Of a DNA stretch of 42,355 nucleotides, positions 15,105 through 23,347 are shown in pieces. Each line of letters opens with the position of its first letter. Positions within the stretch are counted from its first letter, which is position 1. A program made the position numbers and the translations under genes. The notes under the pieces were generated by a model, which made no database searches, was not told the DNA's origin, and saw only the letters and a program-made list of their open reading frames with translations. Source of the DNA: Lachnospiraceae bacterium (GTDB taxonomy: Bacteria > Bacillota > Clostridia > Lachnospirales > Lachnospiraceae); contig JAILHT010000071.1 of assembly GCA_024695665.1 (NCBI GenBank), forward strand, positions 1-42,355. The letters run 5' to 3'.

Positions 15105-15152
15105 TATTTTATCATATAATTGTTTAAATCATATATTTTTGTCGAATATTAT

Positions 15153-15190
15153 AAAAAAGACAATGTAATTTAACTTACATTGTCTTTTTC
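15153..15190. terminator. Bidirectional terminator between the ArgR-like gene and dac
   Basis: The 12-bp arms AAGACAATGTAA (15157-15168) and 15175-15186 are perfect around a 6-nt loop. T-runs follow on the + strand (15185-15189), and six A precede, which serve the - strand transcript. Confidence 0.87.
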
Positions 15191-15234
15191 TTTTATTTTA
15201 GTCCTTATTTTTATCTTTTTAGCTTTTTTCTGTC

Positions 15235-16626
15235 TTATTTTTGTCTTTTATTCCATTTTTTATTTGGCTTTATCGTCTTGTATCTGTTTTTGCCCTGATT
15301 CTTTGAAATATATTTTCTGAATCCGACCGAGTTTACTATCTTTATGATTACAAAAATAATTATGCCGAGTATTACAATCACTGCCACAACTTTTAATATA
15401 GTCGAACCGTTCAGTGTAACTCTTCTCTTAGTTGAAGTCTCACTTTCCGTCTCATCCTCGTCAGTCTCTGTGTCATTCACATCGCTCTCAAACTGGAACT
15501 GTGTTATCGTTGCTCCCGTTGTCACAATATCCGCCTCTCCTACATTATGTCCGGCATAGGTATATGATATCGAAGCGAGCACATCCTCATTTTCTTCGTC
15601 ATATACAACCTCCGATGTGGCATCCTCATAATTTGCCGCTATCGGAAGAATGATCTTTGCTGACGAATCAACACTCACAAAGCTTTCATTTTCCGTAATG
15701 TGCGTTGTCGATATATCATTAGTGGATACATTGTCCGCCACATCCACTATATGAAAGTTTGCAAAGCAAAAATCAAACAGTGCTGTCGTATCTTCGTAAT
15801 GTGCAGGCGATGTCGCATCTAGCACTACGCACACCAGTGTCATACCGTCCTTCTCGGCATAAGTTACAAGCGTCGAATTTGCCGCTGTCGTATAACCTGT
15901 TTTTCCACCGAGGCAATAATCATAGAGATATGCCGAAGTCTTTAGTGGATAGAGCATCTGGTGATGGTTTCTGAGGTAAGTTTCCTCGTCCGTGTGCTTA
16001 TTTGTAAAAGGTATCGTGTAAGTCTTCGTACCACATATAACTCTGAAAGTCTCGTTTTTGAAGGCTTCCCTTGCTATGAGGGCCATATCGTATGCACTTG
16101 TGTAATGGGCTTCATCCGGAAGACCGTTCGAGTTGTTGAAATGTGTATTTAGACATCCTAGCTCTGTCGCCCTCTCGTTCATCATGTTGACGAAGCTTGT
16201 TATATCACCCGCCACATGCTCACCTACAGCGTATGCACATTCATTGGCCGATTCAAGCATTACAGCGTAGAGACACTGTTCCATCGTCATCTCTTCGCCG
16301 ACGTCCCTCGCTATTCCGGATCCTTCCGTATTGTATACAGCATCCTGAGAGAATGTAACCACCTCACTCAGATCGGAGTTCTCTATCGCAAGCAAGGTTG
16401 TCATAATCTTTGTAATACTTGCGGGATAATGCACATCATTTATATTTTTCTCATACAGTATTGTTCCCGTATCTACGTCCATGACAATAGCAGCATTTGA
16501 CTGCACAGCAGGTCCCTCGGGCCAGTACTCCTCGGCACTAACGTTTACCGCAGGTGCCGTGGATGAAAAAATCAAAGCAGCAGTAGCCACTGAAATAAGT
16601 TTTCTTTTCAAATTATTTAGTTTCAT
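15235..16626 (-). CDS. D-alanyl-D-alanine carboxypeptidase (peptidase S11, low-molecular-weight PBP)
   Basis: 463 aa. The start at 16626 has AAGAGG 7 nt upstream and a promoter just before it; longer frames reach into the tRNA terminator. Signal peptide 1-31 ends NVSA before EEYW. Catalytic motifs: SITK (S70-K73), SAN (126-128) and KTG (242-244). It trims the terminal D-Ala of peptidoglycan stem peptides outside the membrane. After the catalytic domain come a beta-rich region and an acidic linker (TETDEDETESE), then a C-terminal transmembrane helix (about 415-437) and a Lys/Arg-rich cytoplasmic tail. A true C-terminal membrane span replaces the amphipathic anchor of PBP5. DacF-like; single-gene unit. 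Confidence 0.93.
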   Translation of the reverse strand: MKLNNLKRKLISVATAALIFSSTAPAVNVSAEEYWPEGPAVQSNAAIVMDVDTGTILYEKNINDVHYPASITKIMTTLLAIENSDLSEVVTFSQDAVYNTEGSGIARDVGEEMTMEQCLYAVMLESANECAYAVGEHVAGDITSFVNMMNERATELGCLNTHFNNSNGLPDEAHYTSAYDMALIAREAFKNETFRVICGTKTYTIPFTNKHTDEETYLRNHHQMLYPLKTSAYLYDYCLGGKTGYTTAANSTLVTYAEKDGMTLVCVVLDATSPAHYEDTTALFDFCFANFHIVDVADNVSTNDISTTHITENESFVSVDSSAKIILPIAANYEDATSEVVYDEENEDVLASISYTYAGHNVGEADIVTTGATITQFQFESDVNDTETDEDETESETSTKRRVTLNGSTILKVVAVIVILGIIIFVIIKIVNSVGFRKYISKNQGKNRYKTIKPNKKWNKRQK

Positions 16627-16644
16627 AAATTTACCTCTTGAAAC

Positions 16645-16673
16645 AGTATATCTTTTCATCATTTTATAATCAA
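16645..16673 (-). promoter_or_regulatory. Putative promoter of the carboxypeptidase gene
   Basis: On the - strand TTGATT (16668-16673) and TATACT (16645-16650) are 17 nt apart. Transcription would start near 16639, just ahead of the AAGAGG ribosome-binding site. Confidence 0.6.
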
Positions 16674-16692
16674 CGAAAAGAATCTTAATATC

Positions 16693-16722
16693 AAAAAAAG
16701 AGTGGATACCCACTCTTTTTTT
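16693..16722 (-). terminator. Terminator of tRNA-Lys
   Basis: Arms 16693-16705 and 16710-16722 (AAAAAAAGAGTGG against its complement) form a perfect hairpin with a 4-nt loop. On the - strand it ends in a seven-T run, about 22 nt beyond the tRNA 3' end. The T-run on the other strand makes it symmetrical. Confidence 0.85.
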
Positions 16723-16743
16723 CCTGTACTGTTAAATAAGTAA

Positions 16744-16816
16744 TGCGCCATCAGGGGCTCGAACCCTGGACACCCTGATTAAGAGTCAGGTGCTCTACCA
16801 GCTGAGCTAATGGCGC
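16744..16816 (-). tRNA. tRNA-Lys (anticodon CTT)
   Basis: 73 nt. The acceptor GCGCCAT pairs with the 3' ATGGCGC, followed by an A discriminator. The D-loop contains AGCTCAGCTGGTAGAGC. The anticodon stem CCTGA/TCAGG holds loop CTCTTAA, giving CTT. The T-arm contains GGTTCGAGCC. The CCA end is not encoded. It has its own promoter and terminator and is a single-gene unit. Confidence 0.97.
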
Positions 16817-16849
16817 ATGTTTCGCTTGTCAATTTCAGCGACGAAAGTT

Positions 16850-16878
16850 ATTATATATTAGAAGTTCATATAATGCAA
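16850..16878 (-). promoter_or_regulatory. tRNA-Lys promoter
   Basis: On the - strand TTGCAT (16873-16878), a 17-nt spacer and TATAAT (16850-16855). Transcription starts about 25 nt before the tRNA. A + strand TATAAT at 16869-16874 within the same bases may be the -10 of divergent pepT. Confidence 0.7.
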
Positions 16879-16922
16879 GTAAAAATTGAAAAAAAATTTA
16901 AATTATTTTGGAGGACAGATTT

Positions 16923-18146
16923 TTGAACATTAAAGAACGTTTTTTCAGCTATATCAAGATAGCTACAACCTCTGACGAGGAAAGCGGTTTACACCCATCC
17001 GCAAAATGGGAGTTCGACCTTGCAAACAAGCTTGCGGACGAGCTTAAAGAGATCGGCCTTGACGAGGTAGAGCTCGACGACAAGTGCTATATCTATGCTC
17101 ATCTCAAAGCCACACCGGGCTACGAAGGACGTAAGAGCATTGGATTCATATCTCATATGGATACTGCCCCTGATTTCAATGGGGAAAATGTCAATCCACA
17201 GGTACATGAAAACTACGACGGAAAAGCAATAAAGCTCGGTGATACGGACAGAGTTCTTTCACCGGACGAATTCTCTGACCTTTTGACATTAAAAGGAAAA
17301 ACCTTGATCACAACAGACGGAACTTCACTTCTCGGAGCAGATGACAAGGCCGGTGTTGCCGAGATCATGACACTCGTTGAAGATATCATAACCAAGAACA
17401 TACCACACTGCGATCTCTGGGTTTGTTTCACACCTGATGAAGAGATCGGAGAGGGCGCTTTAAATTTTTCCCGCGATAAATTCAAAGCAGACTATGCCTA
17501 TACAGTTGACGGTGACTACGAAGGCGAGGTTGCATATGAAAACTTCAACGCCGGATCGGCCGAATTTGAAGTATATGGCAAGAATGTACATCCCGGTGAG
17601 GCAAAGAATATTATGATCAATGCCGCTTCAATCGGATGCGAGATTCAGAACATGATTCCATCCCACTGTACACCTGAGCACACTGAAGGACGCGAGGGAT
17701 TTATCCATCTCACTGACATATCGGGAACCACCGAATACGCAAAGTTAAGCTACATAGTGAGAGATCACGATGCCGACAAATTCACCGAAAAAAATGATTT
17801 CTTGAAGAGCATCGAGAGCTTCATGAACAACAAATATGGTGAAGGTGTTGTAAAACTCAAGCTCAAAGATTCATACAGAAACATGTACGAAGTTGTCGCA
17901 AAAGATATGACACCTGTTGATGTGGCCAAAAAAGCTATTGAAGAATGTGACTTGGAATGCGTTTCAACCCCTATCAGAGGCGGTACAGACGGTGCTCACA
18001 TCAGTTTTATGGGTCTTCCTTGTCCAAACCTCGGAACCGGCGGACATGCTTTCCACGGTCCTTATGAGCATATAGCACTCGAGAGTATGGAAAAGGTTGT
18101 TGAAGTGCTTCACAAGATTGTTTCTATCTATTCTGAGGAAATATAA
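16923..18146 (+). CDS. pepT: Tripeptide aminopeptidase (peptidase T)
   Basis: 407 aa from a TTG at 16923 with GGAGG (16910-16914) 8 nt upstream. An in-frame TTG at 16908 overlaps that ribosome-binding site and is rejected. Dinuclear-zinc M20B motifs: ISHMDTAPD, GADDKAGVAEIM, PDEEIGEGA and GGTDGAHISFMG, with AFHGPYEH at the C-terminus. The lid domain lies in the middle (about 210-330). It removes the N-terminal residue from tripeptides in the cytoplasm and recycles imported peptides. It runs against its neighbours and ends at a terminator (18201-18239). Confidence 0.96.
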   Translation: MNIKERFFSYIKIATTSDEESGLHPSAKWEFDLANKLADELKEIGLDEVELDDKCYIYAHLKATPGYEGRKSIGFISHMDTAPDFNGENVNPQVHENYDGKAIKLGDTDRVLSPDEFSDLLTLKGKTLITTDGTSLLGADDKAGVAEIMTLVEDIITKNIPHCDLWVCFTPDEEIGEGALNFSRDKFKADYAYTVDGDYEGEVAYENFNAGSAEFEVYGKNVHPGEAKNIMINAASIGCEIQNMIPSHCTPEHTEGREGFIHLTDISGTTEYAKLSYIVRDHDADKFTEKNDFLKSIESFMNNKYGEGVVKLKLKDSYRNMYEVVAKDMTPVDVAKKAIEECDLECVSTPIRGGTDGAHISFMGLPCPNLGTGGHAFHGPYEHIALESMEKVVEVLHKIVSIYSEEI

Positions 18147-18200
18147 TAATATCCGATATATAAAGAAGTATTAAAAAGTGTAAACATTTTCTATATTAAA

Positions 18201-18239
18201 AACGGGAATCCCACACATGTAGGATTCCCGTTATTTTTT
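18201..18239 (+). terminator. Terminator of pepT
   Basis: Perfect 11-bp arms AACGGGAATCC (18201-18211) and 18222-18232 with a 10-nt loop, then ATTTTTT. It abuts the stop of the convergent gene at 18238. Confidence 0.85.
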
Positions 18240-19764
18240 ATCCCATATTTGCAAACAATGCTGCAATCTCATCTGCTGAGAGCGATCTGTTAGGATCTGA
18301 AAGATCCGGCATTGGCGGTTTTTCCTCTTCAACAGGTTCAAGCTCTGGTTCCGGTTCAGGTTCTGGTGCACTGTCTCCTGTATTTGCTATAAGAGCTGCT
18401 ATCTCATCCGGTGTCATTACATGATTCGGATCTGAGAGATCAGGCATTGGTGGTTTCTCCTCGGCCACTGGCTCCGCTGCCACTTCTTCAACAACAGGTT
18501 CAGGCTCCGGTTCAGGCTCAGGCTCAGGCTCTGGTTCGCTGTCTCCTGTGTTTGCTATAAGAGCTGCTATCTCATCCGGTGTCATTACATGATTCGGATC
18601 CGAGAGATCAGGCATCGGCGGTTTCTCCTCGGCCACTGGTTCCGCTGCCACTTCTTCAACAACAGGTTCAGGCTCTGGTACAGGTTCAGGTTCCGGTTCC
18701 GGCGCAGCTTCTTCAGCTACCGGCTCTGGCTCTGGTTCAGGTTCCGGCACAACTTCATCAGCTACAGGCTCCGGTTCTGCCTCCGGCGCAGCTTCTTCAA
18801 TTACATCCTCAACTTCTGCTTCAAGTTCTGATACTATTTCATCTATTCCGGCCATCGCAGCTGCTATATCATCTGCTGTTGCCTCAGTTTCCGGTTCTGC
18901 CTCCGGTATTTCTTCGCTTACATTTTCAACTACAGGTTCTTCTTCTATAGTTGGAACAACAGGCTCTTCTGTAAATGTGTCAACTGTAGCTTCTTCTGCA
19001 ACCTGCTCTGGGATTGATTCCGGTTCAGACATTTTACTGCTTATAGTTGAGACTTCCGGTGCAACCTCAGGGGTCGGCATTCTACTGTATTCGACATTCG
19101 GTGCCGATTGCGGCATTATTATCTGTGGCGCCGCTGCCTGGGCAGGTATCTTTATATTTCCTACGGTTCGTAGTATCTCATTTTTCAGTTCCAGTTCTGT
19201 TTCTTTCAATGAGGATATTACTTTATTCTGAAGGTCATCTATACTCTTTTCGCTGCTTGCTTTATTTCCGGCATTAATCTCTGATGTACGAGCTTCCAAC
19301 TCCTCAACTTTTTTGCTCAACTCATCGATTGCCTCAGAGATTGCTTTTATATTCTCTTTATTTCTGTTTATAGTTACTTTTGCAATCGACTTCTGAGCAT
19401 TTACGATGTCATCGACAGGAAGTTCCGGGGTATCCATAAGGTCGTAGACTTTGTCCTCTATCTCATCAAATCTTTTTCTGCTCAAAAGATAAGTGGCTTT
19501 CTCGCTTTTGATAAGCCCATCGAGTTTGTCATCAAGCATCGACTCTCTGACGGCACGCTGCTTTTCAATATTCTTATATGTAATGTAGAGATCCACGAGG
19601 ATAACTGCGCCAACACCAATAATAAATTCTATTGGCAGATTTATCATCACATACATCTCACAGACAACCAAAATTCCCAAACTAAGGACTCCAAGGAGAA
19701 TATTTTGACTGTAATCTTCGTATTTCTTTTTTTCTTCCTTAACTTGCTTTTCGTTGTTATCCAT
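18238..19764 (-). CDS. Membrane-anchored coiled-coil protein with acidic Pro/Glu repeats and triple DEIAAL motif
   Basis: 508 aa from the ATG at 19764, preceded by GGGGG; an earlier ATG at 19812 lacks a ribosome-binding site. Two hydrophobic segments (about 21-40 and 44-63) form a hairpin. A charged helical region follows (about 65-210), then a very long Glu/Pro tract rich in PEPEPE. The last 140 residues hold three copies of KPPMPDLSDPN + DEIAALxAN, the third closing the protein as DEIAALFANMG. The family was not recognised. The DEIAAL helices recall the (S/T)xxEIDALL motif at the N-termini of FliM/FliY, suggesting short docking helices on a long acidic tether; this is inference. It has its own promoter and sits alone between pepT and tRNA-Arg. 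Confidence 0.8.
   Translation of the reverse strand: MDNNEKQVKEEKKKYEDYSQNILLGVLSLGILVVCEMYVMINLPIEFIIGVGAVILVDLYITYKNIEKQRAVRESMLDDKLDGLIKSEKATYLLSRKRFDEIEDKVYDLMDTPELPVDDIVNAQKSIAKVTINRNKENIKAISEAIDELSKKVEELEARTSEINAGNKASSEKSIDDLQNKVISSLKETELELKNEILRTVGNIKIPAQAAAPQIIMPQSAPNVEYSRMPTPEVAPEVSTISSKMSEPESIPEQVAEEATVDTFTEEPVVPTIEEEPVVENVSEEIPEAEPETEATADDIAAAMAGIDEIVSELEAEVEDVIEEAAPEAEPEPVADEVVPEPEPEPEPVAEEAAPEPEPEPVPEPEPVVEEVAAEPVAEEKPPMPDLSDPNHVMTPDEIAALIANTGDSEPEPEPEPEPEPEPVVEEVAAEPVAEEKPPMPDLSDPNHVMTPDEIAALIANTGDSAPEPEPEPELEPVEEEKPPMPDLSDPNRSLSADEIAALFANMG
18373..18673 (-). repeat. 168-bp direct repeat inside the acidic-repeat gene
   Basis: Bases 18373-18505 and 18541-18673 are nearly identical, offset by 168 bp (56 codons). 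Each unit encodes one KPPMPDLSDPN...DEIAALIANTGDS block with its Glu/Pro spacer. A third, more diverged copy of the block is at 18241-18324. Confidence 0.8.
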
Positions 19765-19838
19765 TCTCTTGCCCCCGTGTCGATTCTGTTTCTTTATTTG
19801 CAAATTGCTCATATTATTTTATATCGGCATTATTTTTA

Positions 19839-19867
19839 ATCTTAACAGTTGTTTTCTGATAATTCAA
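19839..19867 (-). promoter_or_regulatory. Putative promoter of the acidic-repeat protein gene
   Basis: On the - strand TTGAAT (19862-19867) and TAAGAT (19839-19844) are 17 nt apart. The start near 19832 gives a leader of about 68 nt to the ATG at 19764. The stretch 19868-19970 is AT-rich with only a small AAGATT/AATCTT hairpin (19937-19957) and nothing else recognised. Confidence 0.5.
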
Positions 19868-19970
19868 TACTAAAACAGTACTTTTTTCCTAAATTTGTAA
19901 AAATTTAAAACTTTAAAACAACTTATTTTTGTATACAAGATTGTTTAGTCTAATCTTGCACTCTAACCGG

Positions 19971-20005
19971 TTAAAAAATAAAGACGTAAGTTATTCACTT
20001 ACGCC
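19971..20005 (-). terminator. Terminator of tRNA-Arg
   Basis: On the - strand GGCGTAAG (20005-19998) pairs with CTTACGTC (19990-19983), then TTTATTTTTT. It lies about 11 nt beyond the tRNA 3' end. Confidence 0.8.
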
Positions 20006-20015
20006 TTATATCAAA

Positions 20016-20089
20016 CGTCCACGAGGTGATTCGAACACCCGACCTACCGCTTAGGAGGCGGTCGCTCTATCCAGCTGAGCTACGCAGAC
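20016..20089 (-). tRNA. tRNA-Arg (anticodon CCT)
   Basis: 74 nt. The acceptor GTCTGCG pairs with CGTGGAC with G-T wobbles, and the discriminator is G. The anticodon stem ACCGC/GCGGT holds loop CTCCTAA, giving CCT, which reads AGG. The T-arm contains GGTGTTCGAATCACC. CCA is not encoded. Confidence 0.96.
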
Positions 20090-20110
20090 ATTTTTAACTG
20101 ACAATGATAG

Positions 20111-20139
20111 ATTATATATCAGTTTGACTCATTTATCAA
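20111..20139 (-). promoter_or_regulatory. tRNA-Arg promoter
   Basis: On the - strand TTGATA (20134-20139), a 17-nt spacer and TATAAT (20111-20116). It begins only 7 nt after the stop of the DUF3881 gene, so no terminator fits between them and read-through of the parAB operon into the tRNA is possible. Confidence 0.7.
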
Positions 20140-20145
20140 ATCTTT

Positions 20146-21024
20146 TTACATATCAAAATTCAGTTTTCCCTGCATCCATATATTACCCTTGAAACGTCTG
20201 CCGATCTCCGGCTGTCCGTAAAGATTTTTCTCGTTTATGCAGACATCATAGGTAAGTCCGTTCGTATCTACAGTCAGGATATAGATTTTTTCGCCTGTCA
20301 GAGTGTTTGTCGTATGATAATAATTCAATATTTCACCCATTATGGAATACTGATCGCTCTCAACTCCGTAAGGCATAAAATATGTGTCGACTATACTTAG
20401 GATATCCTCCCTCATCACTCTTCTCGAAAGAATTGAGTAAGTGTCGATATCCTCCAGTGTCAGGCTCTCTATCGCGTCCTCATCGCCGGCTTTCGCAGCT
20501 GCGATAAGATTGTTTCTCTCATTATTTTTCTTCTTGGAAAAATTTTTTGACTTTTCAGTTTTCTTAACCGGAAGAAGTATCATACCTTCAACCGACAATG
20601 CGGCAAGCGTTGTTCCGACATTCATAGTCTCTATGCGTTTATTCTTTGTCTCCTTCAAATACTCGCATATATTCTGCATATAATAAATCAGAGTAACCCC
20701 TACATTTATGTCATCGCAGACTACAGCATAAGCTTCTCTGTCGGAAAATCTCTGTGTCTCGACTTTCTCACGGCTGCTTATTCCGGTTCCGTCAAAATAT
20801 GGATAATAGTATTCGAAGGAAAAATCACCGTCCTCGTTGTATGTTCCGCATACCGCGATTCCGATATTCTCCCCGTAGTTCTTTTTCATCTGGATAACTT
20901 CGGTCCCATCAGAACCTATCGTGTTATCTATGAAAGTTGCATTTTCCATAACATCGTCAAGGAGTTTTTTCATATCCTGTTTGTTGATGTCTGAAAAACC
21001 AACTGCTTTCAAATATTCATGCAT
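20146..21024 (-). CDS. DUF3881 family protein
   Basis: 292 aa. The N-terminus MHEYLKAVGFSDI and the segments GIAVCGTYNEDGDF, YYYPYFDG and EIGRRFKGNIWMQG fit the DUF3881 family, known mainly from Lachnospiraceae and lacking an assigned function (recognised from memory, not searched). No signal peptide or membrane span. A Lys-rich linker around 155-170 separates two halves. It is last of five genes (soj, spo0J, DUF4446, HD, DUF3881), 12 nt after the HD gene. Confidence 0.7.
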   Translation of the reverse strand: MHEYLKAVGFSDINKQDMKKLLDDVMENATFIDNTIGSDGTEVIQMKKNYGENIGIAVCGTYNEDGDFSFEYYYPYFDGTGISSREKVETQRFSDREAYAVVCDDINVGVTLIYYMQNICEYLKETKNKRIETMNVGTTLAALSVEGMILLPVKKTEKSKNFSKKKNNERNNLIAAAKAGDEDAIESLTLEDIDTYSILSRRVMREDILSIVDTYFMPYGVESDQYSIMGEILNYYHTTNTLTGEKIYILTVDTNGLTYDVCINEKNLYGQPEIGRRFKGNIWMQGKLNFDM

Positions 21025-21036
21025 ATTAAATATTCC

Positions 21037-21897
21037 TTATTTAAACCAGGTGTAAAATACATCCATTATCTTTGAATCGTATTCTACTCCCTTCCTTTTT
21101 GCAAAATGTTCATCTACATTTTCCTTGGTTCTCTTTACACATTCCATTCCGGAGATGAGACAATCATAGGCATCCGCAAACTGAACTATTCTGCAGATTA
21201 TATCCTGTTTCTTTTGCTTCAACGGAAAACCGGCTCCGTTCATTTTTTCGTGGTGGGAGAGGATTATATTTCTCGCCTCCTTCGAAAGCCACTTTTCGTT
21301 TTCCAAAACAGTATACGCCAATATGGTATGTTTTTTGTACTCAAAAACTTCCGCCGGGCCGTTTTTTTCCAGATCAATATTTATGTAAGGTACAGTGATA
21401 TACCTTATTCCAAGATCGTGCAATATTGCCCCATGCATCAGATTCCGCATTTCGGTGTCGGAGAGTTTTAGTTTTCTTCCAATCACTGTAGAGATAATTG
21501 TCACCGCCAAAGTGTGTTCGTACAGATCGGCTTCGTGACTGTATATCTCATATTGTTTATCGTCATTTTCGAGCTGTTCGTCAATACTGTGTAATAGACT
21601 TTCAGCAATATCTTTTGTCACAACAAGATTGTCTTTTCCTGTGTATGTATGTTTTTCCAACAATCGCTTGATATTTTTTACATACTCATCGAATTTGACA
21701 TCACTAAGTACCAAACCACGTGAGGTTGCTTCCGTGTCTATGATTGAAACGGTTTCCACTTCAAGTCGTTGCAATAAATCAATATATTCTTTTTTTAATT
21801 CTATTCCTTCAGGAATAAGTACCTCTTTTGATTTACTGAGTACCGGGCAGGATAATATCTCTCCGCCCTTCAGTTCTGATAGTTTTACCGATTTCAT
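21037..21897 (-). CDS. HD-GYP-like phosphohydrolase domain protein
   Basis: 286 aa. The N-terminal 70 residues match the small sensory/beta region often ahead of HD-GYP domains (LSELKGGEILSCPVL). The HD domain keeps the metal ligands H128, H160-D161, H190, H215-H216 and D242. The GYP signature reads MNGAGFPLK, with Phe for Tyr, and the usual HDIGK is HDLGI, losing the Lys. HD-GYP enzymes hydrolyse cyclic di-GMP; with these changes, activity or substrate may differ. It lies 28 nt after DUF4446 in the parAB operon, hinting at a tie to the cell cycle (inference). Confidence 0.82.
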   Translation of the reverse strand: MKSVKLSELKGGEILSCPVLSKSKEVLIPEGIELKKEYIDLLQRLEVETVSIIDTEATSRGLVLSDVKFDEYVKNIKRLLEKHTYTGKDNLVVTKDIAESLLHSIDEQLENDDKQYEIYSHEADLYEHTLAVTIISTVIGRKLKLSDTEMRNLMHGAILHDLGIRYITVPYINIDLEKNGPAEVFEYKKHTILAYTVLENEKWLSKEARNIILSHHEKMNGAGFPLKQKKQDIICRIVQFADAYDCLISGMECVKRTKENVDEHFAKRKGVEYDSKIMDVFYTWFK

Positions 21898-21925
21898 ACT
21901 CTACTACCCTGTGAAAGCGGATAGA

Positions 21926-22429
21926 TTATTTCTTGGTATCCATTTTCACTGCCATATTCAGCGCTTCCTTCTCCTCGTCAGAGAGCTGAATCACCGAATT
22001 TCCGTCAATTATTTCTTTTATATATGTATAACAACCCTCGCGGCTATGCATAGCATTTATAATATAACCATCGTTTGTCTCATTCAACATACAAAGAGAA
22101 AAGCTAAGCTTTCCGCCCATCTCATTGAATGCGTCATATTTAACCAATCCAACTTTCTGGAATGTGTATTTGAGATTCTTGAATATATCATTGATATCTC
22201 TCTCGTGATCTTTTACCTTCATCTCAAGGGAATCTATCTGACCTATTCTCTCTGTAATCATTTCTTCCAAAGACTTTGCATTTTTTCCATCCATAAAAGC
22301 CTTATACTTTTTCTTAAGACCATGATACTGGATAATGCTTACAAGCCATAAAATCAGAAGTAATGCTACTGCACCAACAAGTCCTATAACCACATATTCA
22401 CTATCAATTCCTATATACTGCTCTATCAT
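21926..22429 (-). CDS. DUF4446 family membrane protein
   Basis: 167 aa. One N-terminal transmembrane helix (about 13-33, ending IIQYHG), a helical coiled region (40-95) with LKKKYKAFMDG and then KVGLVKYDAFNEMGGKLSFS, and a compact C-terminal part with EGCYTYIKEIIDG. These are the marks of DUF4446, which commonly follows parB in Firmicutes. Function unknown. 15 nt after spo0J. Confidence 0.85.
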   Translation of the reverse strand: MIEQYIGIDSEYVVIGLVGAVALLLILWLVSIIQYHGLKKKYKAFMDGKNAKSLEEMITERIGQIDSLEMKVKDHERDINDIFKNLKYTFQKVGLVKYDAFNEMGGKLSFSLCMLNETNDGYIINAMHSREGCYTYIKEIIDGNSVIQLSDEEKEALNMAVKMDTKK

Positions 22430-22444
22430 TTCTCTATCTTCATC

Positions 22445-23344
22445 CTAGTTTATTTTTTGAAACATCTCTATTATTCTGTTAAGTTCATCCTGAGAATAGT
22501 ATTCTATTTCCACTTTTCCGGTCTCCGGAGTTTTTTTGTTTATTATCACCTTTGTTCCAAGGATATCTTTCATTTTTTCTTCCATATCCTTGTAAACTGC
22601 GTCAAGCTGAGGATCGAGATACTGTTCCTTTTTCTCTTTTTCTTTTTTCTCAGCCGACATCTTCTTTATAAGTTTCTCTGTGTCTCGTACACTGAGTTTC
22701 TCATCAAGAATTTTCTGAGCTATTGCATACTGTTTTTCTTCATCTTCAACTGCGATAAGTGCTCTGGCATGGCCGGTTGTGATAAGCTCATCTATAAGCA
22801 TCTGCTGGACTTTCTCGGAAAGTTTGAGGAGTCTCATTGAGTTTGCCACTGCAGCTCTTGACTTTGATACTCTCTCTGCAACTTCATCCTGCTTAAGATG
22901 GAATTCCTCCAAAAGCTTTTTGTATGCAACTGCTTCCTCTATTGGATTTAAGTTTTCTCTCTGGATATTTTCTATAAGTGAAATCTCAACGATTTCCTGT
23001 TCGGTAAGATCTTTTACAAGTGCCGGAACCTGTTTGAGCTTTGCCTTCTTTGCAGCTCTCCATCTTCTTTCACCTGCTATAATCTGATAATAATCTCCTC
23101 TGTCTTTTACAAGAAGAGGAACAAGAACTCCATGTTCTTTGATAGAATCAGCCAACTCTTCAAGAGCATCCTCATCGAATTTTTTTCTTGGCTGTTCTCT
23201 ATTCGGTTCTACTTTATTGATATCCAAATAGACAGCATCTTCAAGACTGTCTTTATTTACCTCTGTCTTCTTTGCTCCCGATGTCTTTTTCTCCGGGATT
23301 AATGAATCAAGTCCTTTACCTAATCCGCTCTTTTTAACTGCCAT
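22445..23344 (-). CDS. parB: Chromosome-partitioning protein ParB/Spo0J
   Basis: 299 aa. GERRWRAAKKAKL (CTP/arginine patch of the ParB nuclease-like domain, about 92-104), ENIQRENLNPIEEA and the helix-turn-helix KQDEVAERVSKSRAAVANSMRLL (position about 150-172) define ParB. The Lys-rich linker leads to a C-terminal dimerisation domain. ParB loads on parS, slides as a CTP clamp and recruits SMC. Two good parS sites lie upstream of soj in this window. It starts 3 nt after soj. Confidence 0.96.
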   Translation of the reverse strand: MAVKKSGLGKGLDSLIPEKKTSGAKKTEVNKDSLEDAVYLDINKVEPNREQPRKKFDEDALEELADSIKEHGVLVPLLVKDRGDYYQIIAGERRWRAAKKAKLKQVPALVKDLTEQEIVEISLIENIQRENLNPIEEAVAYKKLLEEFHLKQDEVAERVSKSRAAVANSMRLLKLSEKVQQMLIDELITTGHARALIAVEDEEKQYAIAQKILDEKLSVRDTEKLIKKMSAEKKEKEKKEQYLDPQLDAVYKDMEEKMKDILGTKVIINKKTPETGKVEIEYYSQDELNRIIEMFQKIN

Positions 23345-23347
23345 GAC

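Noticed and set aside
15140..15146. TGTCGAA, the Spo0A box core
   Set aside because: A single 7-mer between two gene ends, with no target promoter; expected by chance.
18301..18680. Possible CRISPR-like repeats
   Set aside because: The repetition is protein-coding, with variable spacers that stay in frame; units are 168 bp and not spacer/repeat organised.
18579..18950. A Leu/Pro/Gln-rich + strand frame opposite the acidic-repeat gene
   Set aside because: The composition is simply the complement of PEPEPE codons; the - strand frame has a signal-anchored, motif-bearing product.
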